Assembly: GCF_002778315.1 (NCBI RefSeq)
Contig: NZ_NESA01000004.1
Coordinates: 1-64,000, forward strand
Reading direction: 5' to 3'
Source of the DNA: Limnohabitans sp. JirII-31
Lineage (GTDB): Bacteria > Pseudomonadota > Gammaproteobacteria > Burkholderiales > Burkholderiaceae_C
DNA: 64,000 nucleotides
Shown here: piece after piece, positions 16,607-27,470 of the stretch
How positions within the stretch are numbered: position 1 is the stretch's first letter
Layout of the letters: each line of letters starts with the position of its first letter
Position numbers and translations under genes: made by a program
The notes under the pieces: model-generated
What the model saw: the letters and a program-made list of their open reading frames with translations, nothing else
Told to the model about the DNA's origin: nothing
Database searches by the model: none

Positions 16607-16993
16607 TCAAGTGGGTGATTTCACTTTCACACGAATCGTGGTGACATTCCAGCCTTTGGTGCGCAGGTGTGCACACAAGGCGGGCAAGGTTTGGCGCAGT
16701 TTGGCTGCAACTGCGCTGTTGGGTACCAACAGGCACCACGTGTCGCCTTCCACTGAGCCCGATTGCACCAAACTACGCAAGGACACAGGCAGCAAAGGTG
16801 CGATAGCGCGCAATCTGTTTTGGTTATCGCGAGCGATGGCGGAGAGTTGAGCCAAGCCGGGCGCCGAGTCGACAACTTGTTCCAGGGTTTGGGCTCTGCC
16901 ACGCAAGATGGTGCGTGTTTTTGGCGCTGTGCTGTATCCCAGGGCTCGGTAAGCTGCAAGGGTGTCAGGATGAGGTGGTTCTCGGGTGGCCAT
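16607..16993 (-). CDS. dciA: DUF721 protein, DciA-like helicase loader
   Basis: The protein has 128 residues from the ATG at 16993, with a longer frame back to 17050. LEQVVDSAPGLAQLSAIARD and the later region with LVPNSAVAAKLRQTLP fit the DUF721/DciA family. DciA helps load DnaB at the replication origin in bacteria lacking DnaC. It is divergent from secA across about 110 bases, a usual arrangement in this order. The assignment is by pattern, so the exact role is less sure. Confidence 0.75.
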   Translation of the reverse strand: MATREPPHPDTLAAYRALGYSTAPKTRTILRGRAQTLEQVVDSAPGLAQLSAIARDNQNRLRAIAPLLPVSLRSLVQSGSVEGDTWCLLVPNSAVAAKLRQTLPALCAHLRTKGWNVTTIRVKVKSPT

Positions 16994-17105
16994 GGACCAA
17001 TTATGGGGCTGCGCACGGTTAAAATTCGCCGCTTCTATCCAGCCTTTCACAAAGGATCAAGCGGCTCTCTGTCTTGCATGAGAGAGAGGTCGCCGCAGCG
17101 CTCGC

Positions 17106-19850
17106 ATGGCTTTCAATTTCCTCACCCAAATTTTCGGTAGTCGCAATGAGCGCTTACTCAAGCAGTACCGTAAAACCGTCGCGCAAATCAACGCTTTGGA
17201 GCCCGGCTTAGAGCAACTCAGCGATACGGCGTTGCAAGCCAAGACCGATGAGTTCAAACAACGTGTCCAAGGTGGCGAGACGCTGGATGCTTTGTTGCCA
17301 GAGGCTTACGCCGTGGTGCGTGAAGCGTCAAAGCGTGTGATGAAAATGCGCCACTTTGATGTGCAACTGGTGGGCGGTATTGCTTTGCACCAAGGCAAGA
17401 TTGCAGAGATGCGCACGGGCGAGGGCAAAACTCTGACTGCGACGTTGCCGGTTTACCTGAACGCACTGTCCGGACAAGGCGTGCACGTGGTGACAGTGAA
17501 CGATTACTTGGCCAGCCGTGATGCGCAATGGATGGCGCGCTTGTACAACTTCCTTGGGCTGTCGGTAGGCATCAACCTGCCGCAAATGCCGCGCGAAGAA
17601 AAGCAAGCGGCTTATCGTGCAGACATTACCTACGGCACCAACAACGAATACGGCTTTGACTATTTGCGCGACAACATGGTGTACGAACCGGTTGACCGTG
17701 TGCAACGCGGCCTGAATTACGCCATCGTAGACGAGGTGGACTCGATTTTGATCGATGAGGCACGTACGCCGTTGATCATCAGTGGCCAAGCGGAAGACCA
17801 CACCGAGCTGTATGTGGCGATCAACCAAGTGGTGCCACTGCTGACGCGCCAAATTGGTGAAGAAGACCCACGCACTGGCGAGGGCATCATCACACCGGGT
17901 GACTTCACGGTCGATGAAAAGTCGCACCAGGTTTTCATGACCGAGCAGGGCCATGAAAACGCCGAGCGCATTTTGGCCAGCCGCGGGCTGTTGCCTGAAG
18001 GTGCGTCGTTGTACGACCCCGCCAACATCAGCCTGATGCATCACTTGTATGCGGCGCTGCGTGCCAACCACCTGTATTACCGCGACCAGCACTATGTGAA
18101 CCAGGGTGGCGAGATTGTGATTGTGGATGAATTCACGGGACGCCTGATGTCGGGACGCCGCTGGAGCGATGGCTTGCACCAAGCGGTGGAGGCTAAAGAA
18201 GGGGTTGAGATTCAAGCGGAAAACCAAACACTGGCATCGATCACATTCCAGAACTATTTCCGCCTTTACAACAAACTCGGCGGCATGACGGGGACGGCCG
18301 ATACCGAGGCCTATGAGTTTCAAGAAATTTACGGGCTTGAAACTGTGGTGGTGCCACCTAACCGCATCAGCCGTCGCGATGACCAACTCGATCGTGTCTA
18401 CAAGACCACCGACGAAAAGTACAAAGCTGCAATTGACGACATCCGCGACTGCTACGAGCGCGGTCAACCGGTGCTGGTGGGCACCACCTCGATTGAAAAC
18501 TCGGAGTTGATTGCGGGCATGTTGGAGAAGGCCAAGTTGCCCCATCAAGTGCTCAACGCCAAGCAGCACGCGCGCGAGGCTGACATCGTGGCGCAAGCAG
18601 GCCGTGCCAAGATGATCACCATTGCCACCAACATGGCCGGTCGCGGGACCGACATTGTGTTGGGTGGCAACGTGGAGAAGCTGATTGCCGAGGTGGAGGC
18701 GGATGACAGCCTTGACGCCACAGCCAAGCAACAAAAAATTGACGCTTTGCGCGTGCAGTGGACCAAAGACCATGAGATGGTGAAGTCACTGGGTGGGTTG
18801 CGCATCATCGCCACCGAGCGCCATGAGTCACGTCGAATTGACAACCAACTGCGTGGGCGTTCAGGCCGACAAGGTGACCCAGGCTCTTCGCGTTTTTACC
18901 TGAGCTTGGATGACGCCTTGATGCGCATCTTTGCGGGTGAGCGCGTCAAGTCCATCATGGATCGCTTGAAGATGCCTGAAGGCGAAGCCATTGAGGCCGG
19001 CATCGTCACACGCAGCATTGAAAGCGCCCAACGCAAAGTCGAAGCACGCAACTTTGACATTCGCAAACAGCTGTTGGAATACGACGATGTGTCCAACGAT
19101 CAGCGTCGCGTGATCTACCAGCAGCGCAACGACATTTTGGATGCGACCGATTTGACGGCTCAAATCGCGGGTTTGCGTGAAGGTTGCTTCACGGATTTGG
19201 TCCGTCAATTTGTGCCGTATGAATCGGTGGAAGAGCAATGGGACATTGCAGGGCTGCAACGCGCCTTGTTACAGGAGTGGCAGATTGACCTGCCATTGCT
19301 GCAAGAGATTGAAAAAGCCACAGCCATCACTGATGAAGATATTTTGGCGCAGGTAATTGCGGCGGCACACGCCGCTTTCCAGGTCAAGGTGGAGCGTGTG
19401 GGCATCGACCAGTTCACGCCCTTCATGCGCGTGGTCTTGTTGCAAAACATCGACAGCCATTGGCGCGAGCACTTGGCGGCTTTGGACTACTTGCGTCAAG
19501 GCATCCATTTGCGCGGCTATGCCCAAAAACAGCCCAAACAAGAATACAAGCGCGAAGCGTTTGAGTTGTTTGGTCAGTTGCTGGATGCCGTCAAAAACGA
19601 AGTCACGCGTGTGCTGATGACGGTCAAGATCGAATCGACCGAGCAAATTGAGCAAGCTGCCAGTGAGCTGGAAGATCGTGCCGAAAGTTTGCACAACGTG
19701 ACGTATACCGCGCCCAATGAGTCGGGTGTCGCCGAGACCACGGCGGATCCTCAGACCTTTGCAGCTCAAGTGCCGGTGGTGGGTCGCAACGAGCCTTGCC
19801 CTTGTGGCAGCGGCAAAAAATACAAACATTGCCACGGCCAATTGGCCTGA
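17106..19850 (+). CDS. secA: Preprotein translocase ATPase SecA
   Basis: The protein has 914 residues, the full family length. Walker A is MRTGEGKT (102-109), Walker B lies in [14 protein letters not shown], and [13 protein letters not shown] marks the second motor domain. The C-terminal zinc ribbon [17 protein letters not shown] binds SecB and is intact. SecA drives unfolded proteins through SecYEG at the inner membrane. argJ follows after five bases. Confidence 0.99.
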   Translation: MAFNFLTQIFGSRNERLLKQYRKTVAQINALEPGLEQLSDTALQAKTDEFKQRVQGGETLDALLPEAYAVVREASKRVMKMRHFDVQLVGGIALHQGKIAEMRTGEGKTLTATLPVYLNALSGQGVHVVTVNDYLASRDAQWMARLYNFLGLSVGINLPQMPREEKQAAYRADITYGTNNEYGFDYLRDNMVYEPVDRVQRGLNYAIVDEVDSILIDEARTPLIISGQAEDHTELYVAINQVVPLLTRQIGEEDPRTGEGIITPGDFTVDEKSHQVFMTEQGHENAERILASRGLLPEGASLYDPANISLMHHLYAALRANHLYYRDQHYVNQGGEIVIVDEFTGRLMSGRRWSDGLHQAVEAKEGVEIQAENQTLASITFQNYFRLYNKLGGMTGTADTEAYEFQEIYGLETVVVPPNRISRRDDQLDRVYKTTDEKYKAAIDDIRDCYERGQPVLVGTTSIENSELIAGMLEKAKLPHQVLNAKQHAREADIVAQAGRAKMITIATNMAGRGTDIVLGGNVEKLIAEVEADDSLDATAKQQKIDALRVQWTKDHEMVKSLGGLRIIATERHESRRIDNQLRGRSGRQGDPGSSRFYLSLDDALMRIFAGERVKSIMDRLKMPEGEAIEAGIVTRSIESAQRKVEARNFDIRKQLLEYDDVSNDQRRVIYQQRNDILDATDLTAQIAGLREGCFTDLVRQFVPYESVEEQWDIAGLQRALLQEWQIDLPLLQEIEKATAITDEDILAQVIAAAHAAFQVKVERVGIDQFTPFMRVVLLQNIDSHWREHLAALDYLRQGIHLRGYAQKQPKQEYKREAFELFGQLLDAVKNEVTRVLMTVKIESTEQIEQAASELEDRAESLHNVTYTAPNESGVAETTADPQTFAAQVPVVGRNEPCPCGSGKKYKHCHGQLA

Positions 19851-19855
19851 TCTTT

Positions 19856-21097
19856 ATGCCTGTTCATTTGATTCCCCCAGTTGCTTCGGCTTTGCACCCC
19901 ATTGCCGGTGTGCGCATTGGCGTCACACAAGCTGGCATTCGCAAAGCCGATCGCAAAGACTTGACCGTGGTGTTGATCGACGAAGGTGCGTCGGTCAGTG
20001 GCGTGTTTACCCAGAACCGTTTTTGTGCCGCGCCTGTGCAAGTGTGTCGTGAGCACTTGGCTTCGGGACAAGGGATACGTGCCATGCTCATCAACACGGG
20101 CAATGCCAACGCTGGCACGGGTCAGCCTGGGCTGGTGCGTGCACGTGCCACCTGCGTGGCTTTGGCCAAAGCACTGGATATTGCACAAGAGCAGGTGTTG
20201 CCGTTTTCGACCGGTGTGATCATGGAGCCGCTGCCGCACGACCGCATCATGGCGGGTTTGCCCGCAGCCATTGCGGCCGCAGGTCACGCATCCAGCTCTC
20301 AGCAGTGGGTAGACGCTGCTGAGGGCATCATGACCACGGACACCGTGCCCAAAGCCGCCAGCACCCAGTTGCAGCTGGCCGGCACGACCGTCAGCATCAC
20401 AGGCATCAGCAAAGGCGCTGGCATGATTCGTCCCAACATGGCCACCATGCTGGGCTTTTTGGCAACGGACGCATGTGTCGCACCTGAGTTGATGAAAGAG
20501 CTGTCTTTGGCCTTGGCGGAAGGCTCGTTCAACCGAGTGACCGTGGACGGCGATACCTCGACCAATGATTCGTTTGTGGTGATTGCTACAAATAAGGCGC
20601 CTCATGCACCGATCACCAGCCTGCAAAGCCCAGAAGGTCAGGCCTTGTTCCAGGCGATGCTGCAGGTGGCGCGCCAGTTGGCACAAGCCATCGTGCGCGA
20701 TGGCGAAGGCGCGACCAAGTTCATCACCATTCAGGTCGAGGGTGGCCGTGATGGCGCCGAATGCCGTCAGGTGGCTTATGCCATCGCACATTCACCCTTG
20801 GTCAAAACGGCGTTCTATGCCAGCGACCCGAATTTGGGCCGCATCTTGGCGGCTGTTGGTTATGCCGGTATTGCTGATCTCGACCAGACAGGCATTGACC
20901 TGTACTTAGACGATGTACATGTGGCCATTCAGGGCGGCCGTCACCCAAGCTACCGCGAAGAAGACGGTCAACGTGTGATGAAACAAACCGAAATCACCGT
21001 CCGTGTGGTGCTGGGGCGTGGCAACGCCACCGACACCGTGTGGACGTGTGACCTGAGCCATGAGTACGTGACCATCAATGCCGATTACCGAAGCTGA
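19856..21097 (+). CDS. argJ: Bifunctional ornithine acetyltransferase / N-acetylglutamate synthase
   Basis: The protein has 413 residues. ArgJ moves the acetyl group from N-acetylornithine to glutamate in the cyclic arginine pathway. The self-cleavage region [16 protein letters not shown] carries the Thr nucleophile (ATML). [11 protein letters not shown] and NTGNANAGTG are the conserved N-terminal motifs. The start at 19856 follows the secA stop by five bases. Whether it retains the synthase activity cannot be seen. Confidence 0.97.
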   Translation: MPVHLIPPVASALHPIAGVRIGVTQAGIRKADRKDLTVVLIDEGASVSGVFTQNRFCAAPVQVCREHLASGQGIRAMLINTGNANAGTGQPGLVRARATCVALAKALDIAQEQVLPFSTGVIMEPLPHDRIMAGLPAAIAAAGHASSSQQWVDAAEGIMTTDTVPKAASTQLQLAGTTVSITGISKGAGMIRPNMATMLGFLATDACVAPELMKELSLALAEGSFNRVTVDGDTSTNDSFVVIATNKAPHAPITSLQSPEGQALFQAMLQVARQLAQAIVRDGEGATKFITIQVEGGRDGAECRQVAYAIAHSPLVKTAFYASDPNLGRILAAVGYAGIADLDQTGIDLYLDDVHVAIQGGRHPSYREEDGQRVMKQTEITVRVVLGRGNATDTVWTCDLSHEYVTINADYRS

Positions 21098-21098
21098 A

Positions 21099-21986
21099 AT
21101 GAACGATTTGTCGAACCACCCCCTTGAACGTTTGGTGCAACGCGCCGAAGCCCTGATGGCACGCATTGAGTCCGTGTTACCCCAACCTTTGTCGGCACCT
21201 GATTGGTCAGCCAGTGTGGCTTATCGCTACCGCAAGCGCAGCAGTGGCCATGGCAGCTTGGAGCCCGTGCGTCATGTGGCAAGCTTGGGGCTGAAAGATC
21301 TGCAAGAGATCGATGGACAGAAAGAAAAAATTCAACGCAATACCGAGCAATTTGTGAATGGTTTGCCGGCTAACAACGTGCTCTTGACGGGCGCGCGAGG
21401 CACGGGTAAGTCGTCGCTGATCAAAGCCTGTTTGAACGAGTACGCGCCGCGCGGCTTGCGACTGATTGAGGTGGACAAAGACGACTTGACGGACTTGCCT
21501 GACATCATTGATGTGGTGTCGACACGACCAGAGAAGTTCATGATTTTTTGTGATGACCTGAGCTTTGAAGATGGTGAGCCTGGCTACAAAGCCCTCAAGT
21601 CCATCTTGGACGGTTCGGTGGCAGCAGCAACGCCCAATGTGCTGATTTATGCCACCAGCAACCGCCGCCATTTGTTGCCTGAATACATGAAAGAGAACCT
21701 CACCTACACCCACACCGACGACGGTGAGGTGCACCCGGGCGAAGGTGTGGAAGAGAAGATTTCGTTGTCTGAGCGCTTTGGCTTGTGGGTCAGCTTTTAT
21801 CCTTTCAGCCAAGACGAATACTTGACCATCGTGGCGCAGTGGCTGTCTTCGTTTGGCGTGCCTTCTGCGCAAGTGGAAAGCGCCAGACCAGAAGCCCTGG
21901 TGTGGGCTTTGGAGCGTGGTTCACGCAGTGGGCGCGTGGCTTACCAGTTTGCCCGTGACTACGCGGGCAAACATGCCCAGGCTTGA
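21099..21986 (+). CDS. DUF815 family P-loop ATPase
   Basis: The protein has 295 residues from the ATG at 21099; an in-frame ATG at 21078 would overlap argJ. It has Walker A GARGTGKS (98-105), Walker B IFCDDLSF, and an Asn/Arg sensor region YATSNRRHLLPEYM, an AAA+-type core typical of DUF815. The function of the family is unknown. Between argJ and a Nudix gene it is in a common betaproteobacterial order. Confidence 0.85.
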   Translation: MNDLSNHPLERLVQRAEALMARIESVLPQPLSAPDWSASVAYRYRKRSSGHGSLEPVRHVASLGLKDLQEIDGQKEKIQRNTEQFVNGLPANNVLLTGARGTGKSSLIKACLNEYAPRGLRLIEVDKDDLTDLPDIIDVVSTRPEKFMIFCDDLSFEDGEPGYKALKSILDGSVAAATPNVLIYATSNRRHLLPEYMKENLTYTHTDDGEVHPGEGVEEKISLSERFGLWVSFYPFSQDEYLTIVAQWLSSFGVPSAQVESARPEALVWALERGSRSGRVAYQFARDYAGKHAQA

Positions 21987-21995
21987 CGCGACATC

Positions 21996-22466
21996 ATGAC
22001 ATCTCCGCATGTGCGTGTGGTCGATGCAGACCAACCCCGTTCTGTGGAGCGTGGCTTGGTGCAAGTGGCTGTGGGTGTGCTGATTCGTGATGACCATGCG
22101 TTTTTGATGACCACCCGTCCGCCCGGTAAGGCCTATGCTGGTTATTGGGAGTTTCCGGGTGGCAAGCTTGAAGCGGGTGAAACGGTGGCCGAGGCTTTGC
22201 GCCGTGAGCTGCAAGAGGAAATCGGTATCACCATTACCGACTGCCAGCCATGGCAGACCGAAGTGATTGACTACCCGCATGCCTTGGTGCAATTGAACTT
22301 TTGCAAAGTCACCCATTGGACGGGGGAGCTCCAAATGCGCGAAGCCCAGAGCTTTGCGTGGCAGCAATTGCCTGTGGTGGTGGCGCCTGTGTTGCCAGGC
22401 ACGGTGCCGGTGTTGCAGTGGTTCGCGCAAGAGCGCCAGTTTGTGGGTGCCACCCACAAGGCGTGA
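21996..22466 (+). CDS. mutT: Nudix hydrolase, MutT type
   Basis: The protein has 156 residues. The Nudix box runs from G56 to G77 (GKLEAGE ... RELQEEIG) with all acidic ligands present, preceded by the WEFPGG motif typical of MutT. It likely removes 8-oxo-dGTP from the nucleotide pool. The N-terminal 20 residues are extra. The gene is convergent with yacG. Confidence 0.88.
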   Translation: MTSPHVRVVDADQPRSVERGLVQVAVGVLIRDDHAFLMTTRPPGKAYAGYWEFPGGKLEAGETVAEALRRELQEEIGITITDCQPWQTEVIDYPHALVQLNFCKVTHWTGELQMREAQSFAWQQLPVVVAPVLPGTVPVLQWFAQERQFVGATHKA

Positions 22467-22492
22467 TTGCCAAGGGTTAACTCACCCAGCGC

Positions 22493-22690
22493 TTACTGCA
22501 GGGGCGTGTTTTCGAAATCCGCATCGTCTTGCGGCGTTTGATCGGGCAAGCGGTGTTCTTCGTTGGCCCAGGCACCCAGGTCAATATTGCGGCAACGTTC
22601 GCCACAAAAAGGTCGGTAGACGTTGGCCGTTTCGTACCGGCTAGGACCGCCACACTGCGGACATTTGACAATGCGAACCTCGGTGCTCAT
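22493..22690 (-). CDS. yacG: DNA gyrase inhibitor YacG
   Basis: The protein has 65 residues with four zinc-binding cysteines C10, C13, C29 and C33 in CPQCGG and FCGERCR. YacG binds GyrB and limits DNA binding by gyrase in E. coli. It is just downstream of zapD, following coaE-zapD as in E. coli, so the order is conserved. Confidence 0.92.
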   Translation of the reverse strand: MSTEVRIVKCPQCGGPSRYETANVYRPFCGERCRNIDLGAWANEEHRLPDQTPQDDADFENTPLQ

Positions 22691-22693
22691 GGC

Positions 22694-23446
22694 TCAAACG
22701 CACAAGGCCATTTCAAACGGCACATCGTCGGTGCTGGGTTGCAAACGGCCATCGCCGTCTTGGCGCATCATGCGCACCCAAATCATCAAGCGGTTGCCGC
22801 TAATTTCTGGAATCAGACCCAGGGCGGGATCAATGGCGACGCGCATGAGTTGGAACTTGCCCTGCGCGAGGGACTGTTGAAACTGACCACCCATGGCCAT
22901 CATTTTTTGCGTGTTGCCTGTGTCGCGCATCAAGGTGAGCAGCAGCTTGACGGAGGCGTTCATCGGTTGAAAGCTCTCGGCCCAACGCAAGATATCAGTA
23001 CGGCGTGCGTCACCGCTTTGTTGTTGCCATGCGTGGTAGGCGGGCAGGTCGAAGCAGCAGGTACCACCGGGAATAGCCACTCGGTTGCGCAAGGCAGTCA
23101 GCCATTCGTTGTCGGTCACGGACTGACCGATTTTGCCGACGGCATTGTTCATGGCATCAAAGCAGCGGTCCAGTTGATAGAGCAATTGGTCCAAAGCCTG
23201 TTCTGATACCGAAGGGTTACCACGCAGGCCATTGAACATTTGTTTGTGACGATCTAAGTCTTTGAGGATGTCTGACTTGAGGTCGGTGCGGCCTCCTGCT
23301 TCAACCAACTCAAACAGCGTGGTGAGCGCGAAGTGGTTGTCCACCGGGTGGTTGCGTGTGGTCAGTTCTTCGAAACGCTGAAACAGGTGTTCCAGGCGCA
23401 GATAGGTGCGCACACGTTCGTTGAAGGGATGTTCGTACAGAATCAC
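22694..23446 (-). CDS. zapD: Cell division protein ZapD
   Basis: The protein has 250 residues from the GTG at 23446, which gives VILYEHPFNERVRTYLRLEH, the family start. The open frame reaches back to 23494. ZapD crosslinks FtsZ filaments at the division ring. The N-terminal half is helical and the C-terminal half a beta domain. It lies three bases upstream of yacG and about 90 after coaE. Confidence 0.93.
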   Translation of the reverse strand: MILYEHPFNERVRTYLRLEHLFQRFEELTTRNHPVDNHFALTTLFELVEAGGRTDLKSDILKDLDRHKQMFNGLRGNPSVSEQALDQLLYQLDRCFDAMNNAVGKIGQSVTDNEWLTALRNRVAIPGGTCCFDLPAYHAWQQQSGDARRTDILRWAESFQPMNASVKLLLTLMRDTGNTQKMMAMGGQFQQSLAQGKFQLMRVAIDPALGLIPEISGNRLMIWVRMMRQDGDGRLQPSTDDVPFEMALCV

Positions 23447-23533
23447 GCAGTAAAACGAATAGATCGGAGGGCCGTTTTGGACAGCATGGATCATACCCTC
23501 TGAAATCTCGTTTTCTGAGCAGAGTCGCCTGGG

Positions 23534-24151
23534 TTACAGAGGCAAATTCAGAACCTCTGCGTGCAACTCATCCAAGCTAAGTTTCTCATTGAAGATCACC
23601 CAGTCTGCCGCAGCCAGACGCGCTGGTCGCTTGGCCTGAGTATCGATGATGCGTTGTACAGCCTCTTGGCTTAAGGCGCTGCGAGCCATGACACGTTGAA
23701 TTTGTGTTTCCACCAGGCAGTCCACCACCAACACGCGGTCAAGCCGCTGACGCCACCGGTCTGACTCCACCAGCAAAGGCACATCAAACACCACCGTATG
23801 ACGACCTGCTGCAAGGGCGGCGTTTGCTTGACGCTCGGTTTCTTGTGCGACCAAGGGATGAATGATGGCTTCCAGCGCACGTTTGGCATGAGGGTCGTTG
23901 AACACGAGGACACGCATTTGGTCCCTGTCCAATGCGCCTTCAGCGGTGAGAAAGTGAGCGCCAAACTGCTGGCTGATCGGGACAAGTGCAGCACCTCCCG
24001 GTGCCGTCACAAGACGGGCAATGGCATCTGCATCCACAAGAGCTGCGCCGCGCTTGAGCAACATCTGAGCGACTGTGCTTTTGCCACTGCCAATGCCACC
24101 GGTCAGTCCAATGCGAACTGAATGAAGAGGGGCGGTTGTGATGGAGGGCAT
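23534..24151 (-). CDS. coaE: Dephospho-CoA kinase
   Basis: The protein has 205 residues and phosphorylates dephospho-CoA in the last step of CoA synthesis. The P-loop is GGIGSGKS (18-25), with DADAIARLV for substrate binding and FDVPLLVES as the conserved middle. It lies 12 bases after pilD. The coaE-pilD link is conserved in beta- and gamma-proteobacteria. Confidence 0.96.
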   Translation of the reverse strand: MPSITTAPLHSVRIGLTGGIGSGKSTVAQMLLKRGAALVDADAIARLVTAPGGAALVPISQQFGAHFLTAEGALDRDQMRVLVFNDPHAKRALEAIIHPLVAQETERQANAALAAGRHTVVFDVPLLVESDRWRQRLDRVLVVDCLVETQIQRVMARSALSQEAVQRIIDTQAKRPARLAAADWVIFNEKLSLDELHAEVLNLPL

Positions 24152-24163
24152 GATGGGGCCTGC

Positions 24164-24982
24164 TTACCAACCGATCAAGCGCATGACACGTTCACTGCCG
24201 CAAAACGCCAATAGACCTCCAGCGATAGCGAGGAACGGACCAAATGGCAGGTAGCCACCTTCGTGCAATTTGTTGTGTGTTTTCAGTACCAAGCCCACCA
24301 CAACTCCTGCGGTGCTGGCCAACAACACCAGGGGAATCAGAGCCAGGGGGCCAAGCCAAGCCCCCAGTGCCGCCAGTAGTTTGAAGTCACCTGCTCCCAT
24401 GCCTTCTTTGTGTGTGAGTTGCTCAAAGACATAGGCAACCGACCACAGCGAGGCATAGCCGGCCACAGCGCCCCAGACGGCATCTTCAAGCGGCATTGCG
24501 ACCCAGTGATTGGCGCTGGCGATCAACCCTGCCCATAGCAAGGTTTGGGTCAAGTCGTCGGGCAGCAATGTCGTTTGCCAATCGATCACAGCCATGGCCA
24601 ACAAGCTGGTGCCAAACCAGGCCCAGCACAAGGCGTTGAGGGTCAAGCCCCAGCGCCAGGCGCAGGCCAGCCACAACAAACCTGTTGCGGCTTCAATGGC
24701 TGGATACACCCAGCCAATGGGATGCTGGCAAAAACTGCAACGTCCTCTGAGCCAGAGAAAGCTCAAGAGTGGAATGTTGTGCCACGCCCGCAAGGGCGTG
24801 TGGCATTGCGGGCAATGTGATGCGGGTTGGCAAATGTCATAGCGTGGTGCAGCGTCGTGTGTTGATTCCACGGGGTTCATCACCATCAGGGGCAGCCGAT
24901 GAATGAGCACATTCGTAAAACTGCCGACGAGGATGCCCAAGATGACGACCAAAACACCTGATCCAAAATTAAGTTCTGTCAC
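24164..24982 (-). CDS. pilD: Type IV prepilin peptidase / methyltransferase
   Basis: The protein has 272 residues, a polytopic inner-membrane aspartic protease. The zinc-binding Cys pairs are C57/C60 and C82/C85. The catalytic Asp residues are in MAVIDWQTTLLPDD and GAGDFKLLAALG. It cleaves and methylates type IV pilins and type II secretion pseudopilins. It overlaps the pilC stop by four bases. Confidence 0.96.
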   Translation of the reverse strand: MTELNFGSGVLVVILGILVGSFTNVLIHRLPLMVMNPVESTHDAAPRYDICQPASHCPQCHTPLRAWHNIPLLSFLWLRGRCSFCQHPIGWVYPAIEAATGLLWLACAWRWGLTLNALCWAWFGTSLLAMAVIDWQTTLLPDDLTQTLLWAGLIASANHWVAMPLEDAVWGAVAGYASLWSVAYVFEQLTHKEGMGAGDFKLLAALGAWLGPLALIPLVLLASTAGVVVGLVLKTHNKLHEGGYLPFGPFLAIAGGLLAFCGSERVMRLIGW

Positions 24983-26187
24983 ACCACTTGTCCCAGTTGA
25001 AAAATAGGTAAATACAAGGCCACCACCATGCCACCAATCAGCACACCCAAGACCACCATGATGAATGGTTCCAGCAGCGTGGACAAGCGCGCCACGGCGG
25101 CACTCACCTCGTGCTCATAGTAAGTGGCGGTTTTGTCCAGCATCTGATCGAGCGAGCCAGACTCTTCACCAATGGCACACATTTGCACAGTCATTGGTGA
25201 AAACAAACGCCCATTTTTACTCATGGCTTGGGCCAGCGAGCTGCCGTGCATCAGTTCATCACGAATCGACTGAGTGGCAGCCTGGTAATGCAGATGCCCG
25301 GTGACACCTTGGATGGCTTCCAGTGCATCTGTCAGCGTGATACCTGCTGCAAACAAGGTGGCGAGTGTGCGTGTCCAGCGTGCCAAGCAGGCATGGTGAA
25401 CCAAGCGGCCCAGCACGGGTAGTCGCAGTGCAAGGGCATGCCAATGCCATGTCAGTGTGGGACGATGGCGCACCAGATGCTGTGTCCCCCAAATCACTAA
25501 AGCACACAAAACAACAAGTATTCCCCCGTGTTGCTGCCAGACCTGGCTGAGTTTGATCACACCACGCGTCAATGCGGGTAACTCTGCGTCAAACGACGCA
25601 AAGATGTTTTGAAACGCAGGCACCACAAACGACAAGAGAAATACCATGACGGCCAAGGCTATCACGAGCACCGCACATGGATAGACCAAAGCTGAACGCA
25701 GGGTTGTGCGCAAGGCGTCTGATTTTTCGCGATGCTGTGCCAAGCGACTCAGCATGGTGTCGAGCATGCCCGACATTTCACCGGCAGCGACCAAGTTGCA
25801 AAACAAAGGGTCAAACACCACATGACGGCGTAGTGCGTGGTTCAAAGCCATGCCACTTTCCACTTGATGTCGCAAATCTTGAACCAATGCTTTGATGGCC
25901 GGGCGACGCAGCCCCCGCGCAATGATGTCGAACGCTTGCAGCAATGACACGCCCGACTGCAAGAGGGTGGCCAGCTGGCGCGTCAGTCGCGTGATCTCTG
26001 TTGGGCGTATGCGTGGGCTGGTTTTTAACCAGTTGGGCAAACTGAATTCACGACGCACATGTGTTGGGCGTATGCGTTGCGCATGCAGTTGGGCAATAAC
26101 TTCTTGCTTGGTCGCTACTTGCATCTTGCCCTTGACCAAGCGGGCCTCGCGGTCATGGCCATGCCAAAGAAAGACGGGATCAGCCAT
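24979..26187 (-). CDS. pilC: Type IV pilus inner-membrane platform protein
   Basis: The protein has 402 residues with two T2SSF repeats (about 65-190 and 270-390) and three membrane helices. Family motifs are LATLLQSGVSLLQAFD and the corresponding LATLFAAGITLTDALEAI. It couples the motor PilB to pilin assembly. It overlaps pilB by eight bases, so the two are translationally coupled. Confidence 0.95.
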   Translation of the reverse strand: MADPVFLWHGHDREARLVKGKMQVATKQEVIAQLHAQRIRPTHVRREFSLPNWLKTSPRIRPTEITRLTRQLATLLQSGVSLLQAFDIIARGLRRPAIKALVQDLRHQVESGMALNHALRRHVVFDPLFCNLVAAGEMSGMLDTMLSRLAQHREKSDALRTTLRSALVYPCAVLVIALAVMVFLLSFVVPAFQNIFASFDAELPALTRGVIKLSQVWQQHGGILVVLCALVIWGTQHLVRHRPTLTWHWHALALRLPVLGRLVHHACLARWTRTLATLFAAGITLTDALEAIQGVTGHLHYQAATQSIRDELMHGSSLAQAMSKNGRLFSPMTVQMCAIGEESGSLDQMLDKTATYYEHEVSAAVARLSTLLEPFIMVVLGVLIGGMVVALYLPIFQLGQVV

Positions 26188-27400
26188 GGTGCGTCAAGGC
26201 CATGACTTCTTGAGCCGAGGTGAGGCCTTGCAAGACTTTGAGCCAACCGGCTTGGCGCAAGTTGCGGATGCCCTCTCGTGCAGTTTGTGCTGACAAGGCC
26301 TGTCCATCGCTGTTGTCCAAAATCAGGGTTTGCAGCGCATCGCTGATGGGCATGACTTGAAAAATACCGACACGTCCTTTGTAGCCTTGATCGCACGCAT
26401 CGCATCCCACGGCTTTGAAGAGTGGACGGGTTTGAATATCTTCCAGGGTAAACATGGTTTGAGGTGTTGCAGTCAATGCTTCCCGAATGAACTGCGTCTG
26501 CGACGCTTCCATGGGCGCTTTGCATGCTTCGCACAATCGTCTGACCAGGCGTTGCGCGGTGATCAACACCACGCTCGCTGCCACATTGAACGGCTCTACG
26601 CCCATATGTCGTAAACGAGCCAAGGTGCTTGGGGCGTCGTTGGTGTGCAAAGTCGACAAGACGAGATGCCCGGTTTGTGCAGCCTGAATGGCAATCTCGG
26701 CAGTTTCCAAATCACGAACCTCTCCCACCATGATCACGTCCGGGTCTTGTCGCATCAAAGCTCGCAAAGTGTGTGCAAAAGTCAGTCCAGCACGTTCATT
26801 GATGTTGACCTGATTAGCGCCATGGAGGTGTATTTCAGAAGGATCCTCTACGGTGGAGATGTTGACTTCTGGTCGATTTAACAACTCCAGGCAGCTGTAG
26901 AGTGAGAGCGTTTTGCCCGAACCTGTCGGGCCTGTCATGAGCACCATACCGTGCGGGCTTTTAATGGCAGCTAACAAGCGAGCCTGATCATCAATCTCGT
27001 AACCCAAATCGCTCAAGTTGGGTCGTTTCTTGCTGAAATTTAAAACTCGTACCACCATCTTTTCACCGTGGATAGTCGGCAACGAACTCACTCGCAAATC
27101 CACCAATTGCCCTGCCTGGGAATATTGAATTCGTCCATCCTGAGGCAATCGTTTTTCGGCGATGTCCATGCGCGCCAATATTTTGAGGCGTGAAACCAGC
27201 GCATCGCGCAAGCTCATGGGCGGCGTAGCCACTACGCGCAAAAGACCATCAATGCGAAAGCGAACGCGTAAATCGGTTTCTCCGGTTTCAATGTGAATGT
27301 CTGAGGCGCCTTTGAGCAATGCTTGCTGGAACAAATCATCCAGTGCTTTGACTGCTGGGCCGTCTGGTGACATCGGCACGGTTTTGGGTGGAGTTGGCAT
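26180..27400 (-). CDS. pilB: Type IV pilus assembly ATPase, lacking the N-terminal domain
   Basis: The protein has 406 residues against about 570 for full PilB. It keeps the ATPase core: ASDIHIETGE, Walker A GPTGSGKT (157-164), VGEVRDLETAEIAIQAAQTG, STLHTNDAP, and the zinc Cys pairs CEAC and CDAC. The usual N-terminal MshEN-type domain is absent, and no trace of it is visible in the 120 bases before tRNA-Pro. The core begins right at the start codon. It powers pilus extension. It leads pilB-pilC-pilD-coaE-zapD-yacG. Confidence 0.88.
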   Translation of the reverse strand: MPTPPKTVPMSPDGPAVKALDDLFQQALLKGASDIHIETGETDLRVRFRIDGLLRVVATPPMSLRDALVSRLKILARMDIAEKRLPQDGRIQYSQAGQLVDLRVSSLPTIHGEKMVVRVLNFSKKRPNLSDLGYEIDDQARLLAAIKSPHGMVLMTGPTGSGKTLSLYSCLELLNRPEVNISTVEDPSEIHLHGANQVNINERAGLTFAHTLRALMRQDPDVIMVGEVRDLETAEIAIQAAQTGHLVLSTLHTNDAPSTLARLRHMGVEPFNVAASVVLITAQRLVRRLCEACKAPMEASQTQFIREALTATPQTMFTLEDIQTRPLFKAVGCDACDQGYKGRVGIFQVMPISDALQTLILDNSDGQALSAQTAREGIRNLRQAGWLKVLQGLTSAQEVMALTHHG

Positions 27401-27470
27401 GCAAATTCTGAATCGGTGATACAGAATTTTTCAGCCCAGACCGCTGCTGCGGAGCGAGTGGACCTCACAT

